Below, piece by piece: positions 43,312-52,852 of a DNA stretch of 64,000 bases (position 1 is the stretch's first letter; the number at the start of each line of letters is the position of its first letter). The stretch spans positions 1 to 64,000 of the forward strand of contig NZ_PJJP01000028.1 in NCBI RefSeq assembly GCF_002929555.1, read 5' to 3'. The notes under the pieces were generated by a model, which saw nothing but the letters and a program-made list of their open reading frames with translations, had not been told where the DNA came from and made no database searches. The stretch is from Cryobacterium sp. N22. Lineage in GTDB: Bacteria; Actinomycetota; Actinomycetes; Actinomycetales; Microbacteriaceae. The position numbers were made by a program, and so were the translations under genes.

Positions 43312-45039
43312 ATGACCGCATCTGCCCCCGTTGATCCCACGTCGACCGCCGCTTGGAAGCAGCTCGCCAGCATCGCTGAGCGCTTTACGCCTGATCTTCG
43401 CGGTTGGTTCGCCGGCGACGCTGGACGAGCCGATCGATACACCTTTCAGGCCGCCGACCTCACGATCGACCTGTCGAAGAACCTCCTGACCGACGAGGTC
43501 CTTGCCCTGCTCCTGCAGCTCGCGGGGGATATCGACGTCACGGGCCGGTTCCAAGCCATGATCGCCGGCGAACACATCAACGTCACCGAAGACCGTGCGG
43601 TCCTCCACACCGCTCTGCGCCGACCGAAGGACGGAACCGGCCTCGTGCCGCCGAAGGGCTTCGTGGTTGACGGGCAGGACGTCGACGCTGATGTTCACGC
43701 CACTCTCGACAAGGTTTACGCGTTCGCCGACAAGGTTCGGTCCGGCCAGTGGACCGGCGTGACCGGCAAGCGAATTCAGACTGTCGTCAACATCGGGATC
43801 GGCGGGTCCGACCTCGGCCCCGTCATGGTTTACGAAGCGCTGAAGCCGTACGTGCAGGCCGGCCTCGAGGTGCGCTTCGTCTCGAACATCGACCCCACCG
43901 ACGTCTACGAGAAGACGGCGGGGCTGGACCCTGAGACCACTCTTTTCATCGTCGCCTCAAAGACCTTCGGCACCCTCGAGACACTCACCAATGCCCGCCT
44001 GGCACGCGAGTGGCTGTGGAACCAGCTCGTCGGCACCGGCGCGATCAACGACACGGACGCCGCTCGTTCCGATGCCGTGGCCAAGCACTTCGTGGCTGTT
44101 TCGACCGCTCTCGACAAGGTCGCGGCCTTCGGTATCGACCCCGAGAACGCCTTCGGATTCTGGGACTGGGTTGGCGGTCGATTCTCGATCGATTCCGCCA
44201 TCGGCACCTCCGTGGTCATCGCCATCGGCGCCGACAACTGGCGCGAGGTCCTCGGCGGCTTCCACGCCATCGACGAGCACATGCGAACCGCACCTCTCGA
44301 GCAGAACGTGCCTGTGCTGATGGGCCTCCTGAACGTCTGGTACTCCAACTTCCTCAAGGCGCAGAGCCACGCCGTGCTCCCGTACGCCCAGTATCTCCAC
44401 CGCTTTCCGGCCTACCTGCAGCAGCTCACGATGGAATCGAACGGGAAGGGCGTGCGGTGGGATGGCTCACCGGCGACGACCGACACCGGTGAGGTCTTCT
44501 GGGGTGAACCGGGCACCAACGGTCAGCACGCTTTCTACCAGCTTCTTCACCAGGGCACGCGGATGGTTCCGGCAGACTTCATCGCCGTTGCGAATCCTGC
44601 TCACGCACTGAAGGACGAGGCGGGCGACGGCGCTGCCGTCGAGCCGGGTCAGGATGTCCACGCGCTGTTCATGGCGAACTTCTTCGCCCAGACCAAGGCG
44701 CTCGCGTTCGGGAAAACGGCCGACGAGGTGCGCGCTGAAGGCACGGATGAGTCCGTCGTTCCGGCACGCACGTTCCCCGGCAACCGGCCGACAACGTCGA
44801 TCCTCGCGCCGGCCCTCACGCCGAGCGTTGTCGGTCAGCTCATCGCACTGTACGAGCACATCGTGTTCACCCAAGGCACCATCTGGGGCATTGACTCATT
44901 CGACCAGTGGGGCGTCGAGCTCGGAAAGCAGCTCGCGCTCCAGATCACTCCAGCGGTTCAGGGTGACGCTGACGCTTTGCAGTCCCAGGACTCGTCGACC
45001 AAGGCGCTGATCGCAAGGTACCTCGACCTGCGTAACTGA
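43312..45039 (+). CDS. pgi: Glucose-6-phosphate isomerase
   Basis: 575 residues, cytosolic. It interconverts glucose-6-phosphate and fructose-6-phosphate. The family signatures are present: '[14 protein letters not shown]' (phosphate site), '[13 protein letters not shown]' and '[20 protein letters not shown]' near the base-catalyst His. Length is normal for the bacterial and eukaryotic type. The start is ATG 43312 with AGGAG six bases upstream. It lies 110 bp after the fructose ABC genes; if co-transcribed it would pass the imported fructose (after phosphorylation) to glucose-6-phosphate. The sugar kinase is not in this window. Confidence 0.95.
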   Translation: MTASAPVDPTSTAAWKQLASIAERFTPDLRGWFAGDAGRADRYTFQAADLTIDLSKNLLTDEVLALLLQLAGDIDVTGRFQAMIAGEHINVTEDRAVLHTALRRPKDGTGLVPPKGFVVDGQDVDADVHATLDKVYAFADKVRSGQWTGVTGKRIQTVVNIGIGGSDLGPVMVYEALKPYVQAGLEVRFVSNIDPTDVYEKTAGLDPETTLFIVASKTFGTLETLTNARLAREWLWNQLVGTGAINDTDAARSDAVAKHFVAVSTALDKVAAFGIDPENAFGFWDWVGGRFSIDSAIGTSVVIAIGADNWREVLGGFHAIDEHMRTAPLEQNVPVLMGLLNVWYSNFLKAQSHAVLPYAQYLHRFPAYLQQLTMESNGKGVRWDGSPATTDTGEVFWGEPGTNGQHAFYQLLHQGTRMVPADFIAVANPAHALKDEAGDGAAVEPGQDVHALFMANFFAQTKALAFGKTADEVRAEGTDESVVPARTFPGNRPTTSILAPALTPSVVGQLIALYEHIVFTQGTIWGIDSFDQWGVELGKQLALQITPAVQGDADALQSQDSSTKALIARYLDLRN

Positions 45040-45062
45040 CCGTTCGCAAACGGATCATCGTG

Positions 45063-46469
45063 CTATTGAACGGGCTTTGATCGCCGGCTCTCCAGACGCA
45101 GTTCCATTTCGCTCATGACCATCGCGGCGAGGTCGCCGAGGGTGGCGAGTTCCGCTTCCGACGCCAGGCGCGGTTCGAAGTCGAGCACGCACAGCGTGCC
45201 GAGGTTGTGTCCGTCGCGCGTGCGCAACGGCACCCCGGCGTAGAACTGCAGGCCGAAATCCCCGGCGACGAGGGGGTTGGCCAGCGTCCGTGGGTCGAAC
45301 CGGGCATCCTCGACGACCCAGGGCACGTCATCCAGGATTGCCGAAGCGCAGAGCCCGGGGTGCCTGTCAATGTGGTCGATCTCGAGACCGTGGTGGGACG
45401 TGAACCAGATCCGATCGTGATCGACGATCGTGACGAGCGCGACCGGAACGGAGAACACTCGGGCTGCAATAGCCGTGACTCGGTCGAAGGCCCCGTCGAC
45501 CGGTGTCTCCGGCAGCCGGTAGCGCGCGACCGCGCGCAACCGGGATTCCTCGGTGGACGGCTCGGGAAGGGCCATAACATCCCGGTGCCGGCCGGTCTCG
45601 GCAGCAACCATCTGGCGAAGCGCCACGACCAGATCGTCGATTGAGGGACGGTCCTTCGGGTCGCGAGCGGTCATGGCCGCCAGCAGCGTCCTCCATTCCG
45701 GGGCGATACCCGGCGGAATGTACGGATCGCTTCGGAGCCGGGCCAGTGCCGACGGGATCGGGTCGCCCGGAAATGCGAGGGTTTGGGTGAAGCACTCGAG
45801 GAGAACGAGCCCCAGCGAGTAGATGTCGCTGGCCGACCCCAGCGTCTGTCCCCGCGTCTGTTCGGGGCTGAGGTAGGCGGCCGTGCCCGTCGTCACGTTG
45901 TCCGTGTCGCGGCGCTCGATGGCACCAACCAGGGCGATGCCAAAATCGGTCAGCTTCGCCCGGTGCCGTGCGCCGCCGTGGCTGTAACGGACAAGCAGGA
46001 TGTTGGCCGGCTTGACGTCGCGATGCACAACACCCCGATGGTGAATGTACTGCAGGCCTTCGGCCAGGTCGAAGCCGATGTGCGCTATCTGACGAGCGGT
46101 GAGGGAGCCTTCCTCGAGCTGGACCTTGAGGTCGGCGCCCGTGACGAGCTCCATGACGAAGTAGACACGCGGCCGGGCCGCATCCGTGCGGTCGACGCCC
46201 GCATCAAGCAGGGTTACGAGGCTGTGGTGGCTCAGGCCTGCCAGGAGGTTCACCTCGTCTTCCTGACGACGGATGTCCTTCTCGTTTGTCGCGGACGCCT
46301 CGAAGACCTTCACCGCGACGTCGCGACCCAGTGTTTCGTCGCGAGCGCGGTAGACAGAACCCGCGCCGCCTCGACCGATCAGTTCCTGCAACCGGTAGCG
46401 TCCGCGCAGGCGCGGTGCCCCGGCATCTGCGGTTTCTGGAGATTGCCCGGCCAGTGTGATGACGTCCAT
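45063..46469 (-). CDS. Ser/Thr protein kinase with C-terminal GAF domain
   Basis: 468 residues. The kinase (about residues 25-285) has 'LIGRGGAGSVYRARD' (glycine loop), 'AVKVFEA' (Lys), 'VVHRDVKPANILL' (catalytic Asp) and 'KLTDFGIA'. A linker is followed by a GAF domain ('PVALVTIVDHDRIWFTSHHG' and 'LCASAILDDVPWVVEDARFD'), the same sub-type found in bacterial signal sensors. No membrane segment, unlike PknB-type kinases, so the signal is probably cytosolic. It faces away from pgi and is not in an operon with it. Regulated substrates are unknown. Confidence 0.88.
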   Translation of the reverse strand: MDVITLAGQSPETADAGAPRLRGRYRLQELIGRGGAGSVYRARDETLGRDVAVKVFEASATNEKDIRRQEDEVNLLAGLSHHSLVTLLDAGVDRTDAARPRVYFVMELVTGADLKVQLEEGSLTARQIAHIGFDLAEGLQYIHHRGVVHRDVKPANILLVRYSHGGARHRAKLTDFGIALVGAIERRDTDNVTTGTAAYLSPEQTRGQTLGSASDIYSLGLVLLECFTQTLAFPGDPIPSALARLRSDPYIPPGIAPEWRTLLAAMTARDPKDRPSIDDLVVALRQMVAAETGRHRDVMALPEPSTEESRLRAVARYRLPETPVDGAFDRVTAIAARVFSVPVALVTIVDHDRIWFTSHHGLEIDHIDRHPGLCASAILDDVPWVVEDARFDPRTLANPLVAGDFGLQFYAGVPLRTRDGHNLGTLCVLDFEPRLASEAELATLGDLAAMVMSEMELRLESRRSKPVQ

Positions 46470-46573
46470 AGTGAACCTTTGTTTCGTGGCGCCTCCACCA
46501 CAGATGGTCCGGCGTATCCACTCTTAGACGCAACTCGAGGCGAATGTGTCACGCCCGACACCAGAATTGACCT

Positions 46574-49500
46574 TCAATCGCGGCATGCCGGCGCGTAGGG
46601 CCGAGCGCCCAGGAGCTCCCCCCACTCCTGCTCGGTCAGTACCCGTCCCGCGACCTGACACGCGCGTTGCTCCCATGCCGCCGGGTCGGCGATGATCACC
46701 TGCGTACTCCCGTCGGATCGTTCAAGAGCCAGGGTGCGTTCACTGCTTTCCGCGCCGACCCCACCCCGCACGACGAACTTGTCGGTGCGAAAGCCCGCCG
46801 ACCAGTCGCCGAGGTCCCATGTGATGATCGCGCCGTCCTCCCCGGCCGCGACCAGCTCACCGGTCGGCCGGAACTCGACCGCGGTGACCGCGCCGTCGTG
46901 ATTGCGAAGCGACTCCGCGACGTCGCCGGTCTCGGTGTTGAACACCACGACGCCGGTGCCGGCGGCGACTGCGAGGCGGCTGCCGTCAGGGCTGAAATCG
47001 GCCACCGATGGAAAGTCAGTCAGGGGGATGGTGACGGGCGCTGCGACCCCGGAGGAGTCGACGATGCGCGCCGCGAGTAAGCCATCCCGGACCGCGATCC
47101 GACGGCCGTCCGGGCTGACGGCCAGAATCCCGGCGCCGGCGATCTGATCGAGCACGGCACCCGATGCCGTCTCGAACACCACGGTCGGTCCGAATCGGCT
47201 GGCGTACAGCCGCGAACCGTCCGGCGAGAACTTCACCGCGCCGAACTGGCCGACCCACCCGATTGGGGCGGCGAGCTCTGAACCGCTCGCATCCACACTC
47301 AGGATTGTCGGGCCGGACGGGTTCTCCGCCCCGCCTCGCCACAGGGCGACACTCCCGGACGGCTCGAACGGGCGTGCCGCAGCGAGCGCCGCGAACAGGG
47401 ATCCGTCGGCGGAGTACTCGACATCCGCCGCCGTCCCATCCAGACCCGCGTAGGTCGTCACGCCCGAGCGTCCTGCATCCGCCAGATCCAGCGTTCCCGT
47501 TCGCCCACTCGGGCAGGGGAGGCCGCTACACGGGTACGAAGTCGCGCTGTACGCGACGGCGCCCGATGCGGGGTCGACGGCCGATGTCACCAGATTCCCT
47601 CCGAACGGGCCGTACTCGCCGAGCTGCGAGCCGTTGTCGAGATCGAATAGGCGCACATCGTCGTCGCTGTCGATCACCGATGCTCGAGTCCCGTTCTCCG
47701 CGATCGACATGCTCTCGGCAGCCACTCCGTCTTCCTGGATACGAATGATGCTCGTCAAGCGGGGAGCGCGCGCGAAGACCCGCACGAGATTGACACGTGT
47801 TTCAGAACTGTCCCAGAGCTGGATGGCCTCGACCGCGAGCAGCAGCGCGCGATCGAAGTGCGGGTCCTCGAGCGCCGACGCGGCGACGCGCCGTGCCTCC
47901 GCAACCGTCGCACGCTCGCCCGCGAGGTTCGTCTGGAAGCCCGCGATGAGGCCCGCCGTGATAGCGAGGATCGCGAGACCCGCCGCGCCGGCCGACACCC
48001 AGGAGAGACGGCGCACCATCCGGCGCTCCTTCCGGAGCTGTCTTTGAGCGGCCGCGAGTCCCGCGGTCTCCTGCGCTGCCGAAGCGTCGAGGAAGTCTCG
48101 CTCGACGGCCGTGAGTGCGGGATCGCCCGCATCCCGCCAGTGCTGGGCCGCCGTCAGCCGGCCGCCTCGATAGAGCTCGCTTTCGGGTCGTCCCATCGCA
48201 TCCCAGGCGGCGGCCGCGGAGCCAAGGTGTCGCATGATCCGCTGGCCCTCGACATCATCCGCGAGCCATTCCCTCAACCGCGGCCACTCCCGTGCCAGCG
48301 CCTCGTGGGAGAGCTGCACCGACTCCTCATCGGTCGTGAGTAGGCGCGCATCGACCAACCGATCGACGATCCTCGCATGGGCGTCGTCGATCGAAATCCG
48401 TGAGCGTTCGATCCGACGGGCTACGACCGAACCGTCAGCGGATGCTTCGACGAGACGGAGAAGGATGTCGCGCAGCAACCGCGTGTCCTCGGCAGGGAGC
48501 GCAGTGATGACCTCTTCAGCTGTCTTCGCGACGGCGCCCTTGATCTCACCGGACGCCCGATACCCGTCGACGGTCAGGACGCGGCCCTCACGCCTGGACC
48601 ACACCTGGCGCAGGGCGTGAGACAGCAGCGGGAGGTTTCGACCGTCGGCGTCGCGTACGAGGACCTCCACGAGGCCCGGCTCCAGGATGAGCCCGGCCCG
48701 CTCCGCGGGCTTCTCGATCACGGTTCGAAGTCCGTCGGGGCCGAGTGCGGTGAGCATGAGCATGTGCGACTGGATGATCTCGGCAAAGCCGTCGTGATCC
48801 GCCAGGTCGCCGAGACGGTCGGCGCGGATTGCAATGACAAGCAGGCCGCGGAAAACCATCCGCGACAGGGCGCCGAAGAACTCCCGAATCTCGGCGGGGT
48901 CGTCCGCGGCGAAGGCGTGTTCGCATTGATCAACGATGAGCAGCGAGTTTCCGGGCGTGAGGCCGATATCGCGCAGAGCATCGATCGGATGCTCGCCTGG
49001 CGTCACGATGGCGACTTCTCTGCCGCGGGCGATCAGCTCCGCGCCGATCCCGGCCCTGACGAATGAGGACTTGCCGACGCCCGACGAGCCGGTGACGAGC
49101 AGCACGCCGTGCTCCTCGAGCGCTCGCAGCGCCCCGGACAGCTCCCGCTCGCGACCGAAGTATCGCTCGGCGTCCCCAACGCCGGCGGGAGGCAGACCGA
49201 AGTACGGACACTCGGTACTTCCGGGCCGGAACACCCGGTCGGACAGGAGCGACGGATCTTGCCGGAGGATCGCTTGTTCCAGCTCAGCGAGCTCCGTGCA
49301 CGGATCCAGGCCCAGCTCGGAAGCGAGCAGCCCCCGCGCCCTGCGCACGGTGGCGATGGCCTCCGCCTGCCGACCCTGGCGATATTGCGCCACGCTCAGC
49401 ACAACCCATCGCCGCTCCCGCAGCGGAGCTTCGGCGACGCGGGCGCGCGCCAACGCGGCGACCTCCTGAACCTCGCCGGCCTGAAGTCGTGCGTCGAGGA

Positions 49501-49972
49501 GGAGCTCCTCGACCCCCAAACGCATCTCCTCGAGGCGACCGGACTCGATTTGAGCCGGCCCCCAGTCGATGAGCTCGACGAAGGGCTCACCCCGCCACAG
49601 CGCGAGCGCTTCGGAAAACGTATGCGCGGCACGCTCGGGCTCACCGAGCTCCAGTTGCTGGGTGCCCCGCGCAACGAGACGCTCGAACTGTTCGGCGTCG
49701 ACCGTGAGGTGCTCCGCAGTCAGCCGGTACCCGAGCGCGGTGGTCTCGATCCGCGCCGGCGCGATCAGCCGGCGCAAGCGCATGATGCATCCCGGAATGA
49801 CGTGCGACCACGAGGCGGGCAGGGTGTCGCCCCAGAGCGCGGCCGCGAGGGACTCGACCGACAGGGATTCACCGAGACGGACCGTGAGCGCACCCAGCAC
49901 CGCACGATCACGCGGAGCGAGCGGAATCCGGCCCTCGTCGAGAGTCAGGGATCCAAGGACTCGTATCTCCAT
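46574..49972 (-). CDS. BTAD-domain regulator fused to STAND ATPase and WD40-like propeller
   Basis: 1132 residues. The N-terminus resembles SARP winged-helix regulators ('EIRVLGSLTLDEGRIPLAPR'). A BTAD helical domain follows (about 95-240, 'RAAHTFSEALALWRGEPFVE'). The nSTAND/AAA ATPase has 'VTGSSGVGKSSFV' (Walker A Lys301) and 'NSLLIVDQCEHAF' (Walker B-like). A single helix ('GLAILAITAGLIAGFQTNL') near residue 680 is followed by a WD40-like beta-propeller of about 400 residues ('SPDGSRLYA', 'RPTGELVAAGEDG'). This is the AfsR-like and STAND architecture. It likely binds DNA at the repeats at 50013-50062. The divergent lipoprotein gene is its nearest target. Confidence 0.85.
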   Translation of the reverse strand: MEIRVLGSLTLDEGRIPLAPRDRAVLGALTVRLGESLSVESLAAALWGDTLPASWSHVIPGCIMRLRRLIAPARIETTALGYRLTAEHLTVDAEQFERLVARGTQQLELGEPERAAHTFSEALALWRGEPFVELIDWGPAQIESGRLEEMRLGVEELLLDARLQAGEVQEVAALARARVAEAPLRERRWVVLSVAQYRQGRQAEAIATVRRARGLLASELGLDPCTELAELEQAILRQDPSLLSDRVFRPGSTECPYFGLPPAGVGDAERYFGRERELSGALRALEEHGVLLVTGSSGVGKSSFVRAGIGAELIARGREVAIVTPGEHPIDALRDIGLTPGNSLLIVDQCEHAFAADDPAEIREFFGALSRMVFRGLLVIAIRADRLGDLADHDGFAEIIQSHMLMLTALGPDGLRTVIEKPAERAGLILEPGLVEVLVRDADGRNLPLLSHALRQVWSRREGRVLTVDGYRASGEIKGAVAKTAEEVITALPAEDTRLLRDILLRLVEASADGSVVARRIERSRISIDDAHARIVDRLVDARLLTTDEESVQLSHEALAREWPRLREWLADDVEGQRIMRHLGSAAAAWDAMGRPESELYRGGRLTAAQHWRDAGDPALTAVERDFLDASAAQETAGLAAAQRQLRKERRMVRRLSWVSAGAAGLAILAITAGLIAGFQTNLAGERATVAEARRVAASALEDPHFDRALLLAVEAIQLWDSSETRVNLVRVFARAPRLTSIIRIQEDGVAAESMSIAENGTRASVIDSDDDVRLFDLDNGSQLGEYGPFGGNLVTSAVDPASGAVAYSATSYPCSGLPCPSGRTGTLDLADAGRSGVTTYAGLDGTAADVEYSADGSLFAALAAARPFEPSGSVALWRGGAENPSGPTILSVDASGSELAAPIGWVGQFGAVKFSPDGSRLYASRFGPTVVFETASGAVLDQIAGAGILAVSPDGRRIAVRDGLLAARIVDSSGVAAPVTIPLTDFPSVADFSPDGSRLAVAAGTGVVVFNTETGDVAESLRNHDGAVTAVEFRPTGELVAAGEDGAIITWDLGDWSAGFRTDKFVVRGGVGAESSERTLALERSDGSTQVIIADPAAWEQRACQVAGRVLTEQEWGELLGARPYAPACRD

Positions 49973-50012
49973 GACGCCACTGTGCGCTCGCCTCCGACAT
50001 CAGTCAAGACGG

Positions 50013-50062
50013 CCGATATCGGGCCGATATTGAGCGGATGGGCTCCGGTATCCGACTGATAT
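50013..50062. promoter_or_regulatory. Heptamer direct repeats, SARP-type operator candidate
   Basis: CCGATAT occurs at 50013-50019 and again at 50024-50030, an exact 7-bp repeat with an 11-bp period. CTGATAT is at 50056-50062. SARPs bind heptamer direct repeats with 11-bp spacing near the -35 region. The gap lies between the BTAD regulator and the lipoprotein gene. Confidence 0.55.
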
Positions 50063-50124
50063 CGGCTTGTCCTTTACTGGCTAAGAGGCCATCGCGCTGC
50101 ACGGTCGAACGAGAGGATCCCGAC

Positions 50125-50850
50125 ATGTTGGCATCATCCCGGCGCACCCGCGCCACCCGTCTGCCGCGCTCGCCGCTGGCGGGTCTCGTAATCGCGTTGC
50201 TGGCGTGCGTCGGCCTCTCGGCCTGCACGACGACCGACGAGTCGCCGCCCCCCGCACCGACCGCAGAGGCTGACACGGCCGCACCGCTGCCGGAGGGCGG
50301 CGACATCGGCGCGGGCACGTATCTCGTGACCGGCTTCACGGTGCCCTTTGAGGTGACTGTTCCAGAGGGCTGGCAATCGTTTGGCTGGGGTGTTCTCAAG
50401 GAGCAGGCGGGCGAGTGGGCGGTCTTCGTGAATTTCGGAAACCCCGGTTTTGTGCCGACGGACGCCTGCGCCTGGCAAGGCGCGCTCGTCGCGGTGGACC
50501 CGTCTCCTGAGGCCTATGTCGATGCGATGACCGCGCAGGCTTCAACGGAGACCACTCCTCCAGTGGAGGTCGTGATGGGCGACTATTCAGGCTTCGAGTT
50601 CGATTACCGGGTCGAGAGCGATCTCGACATTACCGAGTGCGACCAGGTGCACGTCTGCCTCTGGTCGGATCTGGCGGACGAGTGCGCACGCTGGTACTCA
50701 ATGACGAGTGAGCGCGAGACCGAGCGGGTGCTCGACCTGAATGGCGAGCTTGCACTGATCGCAGTGGGCGAGTTCGTATCGGTCGGTCCGGAGTTGACGA
50801 AAGAGGCGCGCGCCGTCTTCGATTCGATCGAGTTCGCACCCGAAGAGTGA
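50125..50850 (+). CDS. Lipoprotein of unknown function
   Basis: 241 residues. The signal peptide ends in 'GLSACT' (lipobox), with a Pro/Ala-rich linker. The outer domain has 'VPEGWQSFGWGVLKEQAGEW', a pattern like that of many actinobacterial secreted or lipidated proteins. Four cysteines ('DACAWQG', 'ECDQVHVCLWSDLADECARW') could form two disulfides. ATG 50125 has GAGAGGATC nine bases upstream. It is divergent from the BTAD-STAND gene and may be its target. Confidence 0.78.
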   Translation: MLASSRRTRATRLPRSPLAGLVIALLACVGLSACTTTDESPPPAPTAEADTAAPLPEGGDIGAGTYLVTGFTVPFEVTVPEGWQSFGWGVLKEQAGEWAVFVNFGNPGFVPTDACAWQGALVAVDPSPEAYVDAMTAQASTETTPPVEVVMGDYSGFEFDYRVESDLDITECDQVHVCLWSDLADECARWYSMTSERETERVLDLNGELALIAVGEFVSVGPELTKEARAVFDSIEFAPEE

Positions 50851-50883
50851 CCCGGTTCGGCTGGGTCAGGGCAGACTGGCGGC

Positions 50884-51957
50884 GTGAGCGGATTCCGGTG
50901 GGTACTGCACGTCGATCTCGACCAGTTCATTGCTGCGGTCGAGGTGCTCCGGCGACCGGAGCTTGCGGGCAGGCCGGTCATCGTCGGCGGTCGGGGCGAT
51001 CCCACGGAACGAGCTGTGGTGTCGACCGCCTCCTATGAAGCCAGGGCGTTCGGCGTGGGTTCCGGAATGCCCCTGCGCATTGCGGCCCGGAAGGTGCCCG
51101 ACGCTGTGATCCTGCCGGTTGATCAGGAGGCCTACCTTGCGGCGTCGGAAACGGTGATGGCTACTCTGCGTGCGCAACCCGGCGTCACCGTGCAGGTGCT
51201 GGGTTGGGATGAAGCCTTTATGGGTATTGAGACAGAGAATCCGGAAGCCATCGCCCGGCAGGTGCAGGCCGCTGTTCTGGAACGAACTCAGCTGCATTGC
51301 AGTGTGGGCATCGGCGACACCCTGGTTCGAGCCAAGGTCGCCACCGGTTTTGCCAAGCCGGCCGGCGTTTTCCGTCTCACGGCGGGGAACTGGAGCGACG
51401 TCATGGGCAGCCGGCCCACGAGGGACCTGTGGGGCGTGGGTACCAAAGTGTCGGGCCGGCTGGCGAAACTCGGCATCAACACCGTCGCCGAGCTCGCCGC
51501 GAGCGACCCCCAAGACCTGGTCCCAGAATTCGGGCCCAAGATGGGGCCGTGGTACGCGGAGCTCGGACGCGGGGACGGCGCCGGCGTTGTGGACGACACC
51601 CCGTGGGTTGCCCGCGGGCATAGCCGGGAGACCACCTTCCAGCGCGACCTGACCGACCCCGCCCAGGTGGACGACGCCGTGCGGGAGCTGACAGCGCGGG
51701 TCCTGGAGGATGTTCTGGCGGAGGGGCGGCCCGTCATCGGGCTGACCCTCAAGATCCGTTACGCGCCGTTCGTCACCACGACCCGCGCGAGAAAGATCCC
51801 CGTCACGTCCGACGGTAACGAAATCCTCGCGGGTGCCCTGGGCCTCGCGGCCGGAATCGAAGCGGGCCGACCGATCCGGCTCCTGGGCCTGCGGGCCGAA
51901 CTGGCGATGCCCGACGATGCCCGAAAAGGCCATACGCCGACGCGTGGCGGTTGGTGA
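50884..51957 (+). CDS. dinB: DNA polymerase IV (Y-family)
   Basis: 357 residues, translesion DNA synthesis. Catalytic residues are Asp11 in 'VLHVDLDQFIAAVE' and Asp109-Glu110 in 'GWDEAFMGI'. The HhH fingers follow ('RDLWGVGTKVSGRLAKLGIN') and the little-finger domain starts at about 240. The sequence is closer to the actinobacterial DinB branch with 'DQFIAAVE' in place of the more usual 'DAFFASVE'. No clear beta-clamp motif is seen at the C-terminus. The GTG start at 50884 leaves 33 bp after the lipoprotein stop. Confidence 0.92.
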   Translation: MSGFRWVLHVDLDQFIAAVEVLRRPELAGRPVIVGGRGDPTERAVVSTASYEARAFGVGSGMPLRIAARKVPDAVILPVDQEAYLAASETVMATLRAQPGVTVQVLGWDEAFMGIETENPEAIARQVQAAVLERTQLHCSVGIGDTLVRAKVATGFAKPAGVFRLTAGNWSDVMGSRPTRDLWGVGTKVSGRLAKLGINTVAELAASDPQDLVPEFGPKMGPWYAELGRGDGAGVVDDTPWVARGHSRETTFQRDLTDPAQVDDAVRELTARVLEDVLAEGRPVIGLTLKIRYAPFVTTTRARKIPVTSDGNEILAGALGLAAGIEAGRPIRLLGLRAELAMPDDARKGHTPTRGGW

Positions 51958-51980
51958 CGGCGCTCGCGAAGCCGATGCCG

Positions 51981-52385
51981 TCAGGCCGAGAGCCTCTGCA
52001 CGAGACGGATCAGGTAACCATCAGGGTCCTGAGCCAGATACTCGAGCTGCACCCACGGCCCGTCAGCGGTGTCGTAGCTACTCTCGGTTAGTTCACGGAA
52101 GGGTCTGACGCCCAAACCGGCGAGACGATCGCTTGCGGCGTGCACATCCAGGATTTCGATCTGCAAGTTGACCCCCGCCCCTCGCGACCCGTCGAGAGAC
52201 CCAGTGACCCACGCCTCCTGGTGATCCTCTTCGAGCATCAGCTGAGCCCCGTGGAGGTCCAAGTAGGCGAACGATGGATCGGAGCGTGTGTAGGCCACTG
52301 AGAAACCAACTCCCCGTACGTAGAAGTTGAGACTCGTTGCGAGGTCCCGAACAGATAATTCCGGGACAAGCGGGTTGTTTTTCAT
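51981..52385 (-). CDS. VOC-family (bleomycin-resistance-like) protein
   Basis: 134 residues, one glyoxalase/bleomycin-resistance domain with 'PELSVRDLATSLNFYVRGVG' and 'PWVQLEYLAQDPDGYLIRLV'. The tail matches bleomycin-resistance-type members. It may bind a drug or metal cofactor. ATG 52385 is chosen; a longer upstream frame exists but looks non-coding. It is convergent with dinB. Confidence 0.85.
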   Translation of the reverse strand: MKNNPLVPELSVRDLATSLNFYVRGVGFSVAYTRSDPSFAYLDLHGAQLMLEEDHQEAWVTGSLDGSRGAGVNLQIEILDVHAASDRLAGLGVRPFRELTESSYDTADGPWVQLEYLAQDPDGYLIRLVQRLSA

Positions 52386-52852
52386 ACGTTCATCTTCCCC
52401 GTGTCTGAGCGACCTGGTTGGCAGGCAATGTCTCGCGACCAGGGGTTGTGGGGCACGTCGGTTGAGGTACTGAGGTACGCGTTGACCGGTGTCGGCCATA
52501 TCGTGGCGACGTTTAGTGCTGCTATGTAATGGTGTCCATATGACCGTTCACCCACCGTTGGCCGACGCGGGCTGCAAGGCAGGCGCCGTAGCTGGCACGT
52601 TCTCAATGGGGATCGCGCTTGGCGCTGTTTCTGGAGCAACGTCGCCGGCGTAGATCAGTCCCACGCAGAACTGATCTACGCCATAGCGTCGCGTGTGGGA
52701 CCCGGCCCGCGAGGTAGGGGACAGGCTCAGGTTCGACAGTTCCTCTCGTTGGTTGCATCGAACACGCGTACATCATTGCGCATCCGAGCACCCCATTTCG
52801 CGACGATTTCCGGCGACCTCTGGGTCGCTAGATGCCGAGCAAGTGCGTGACT
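52386..52852. other. Intergenic gap with hairpin, no clear gene
   Basis: 467 bp with no convincing gene. Open frames here have no good starts. A 12-bp inverted repeat (52647-52658 and 52671-52682) with a 12-base loop may be a terminator or the relic of a mobile element. On the minus strand one frame has weak coding character near 52570-52750 but no start codon. I read the gap as decayed sequence. Confidence 0.4.
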
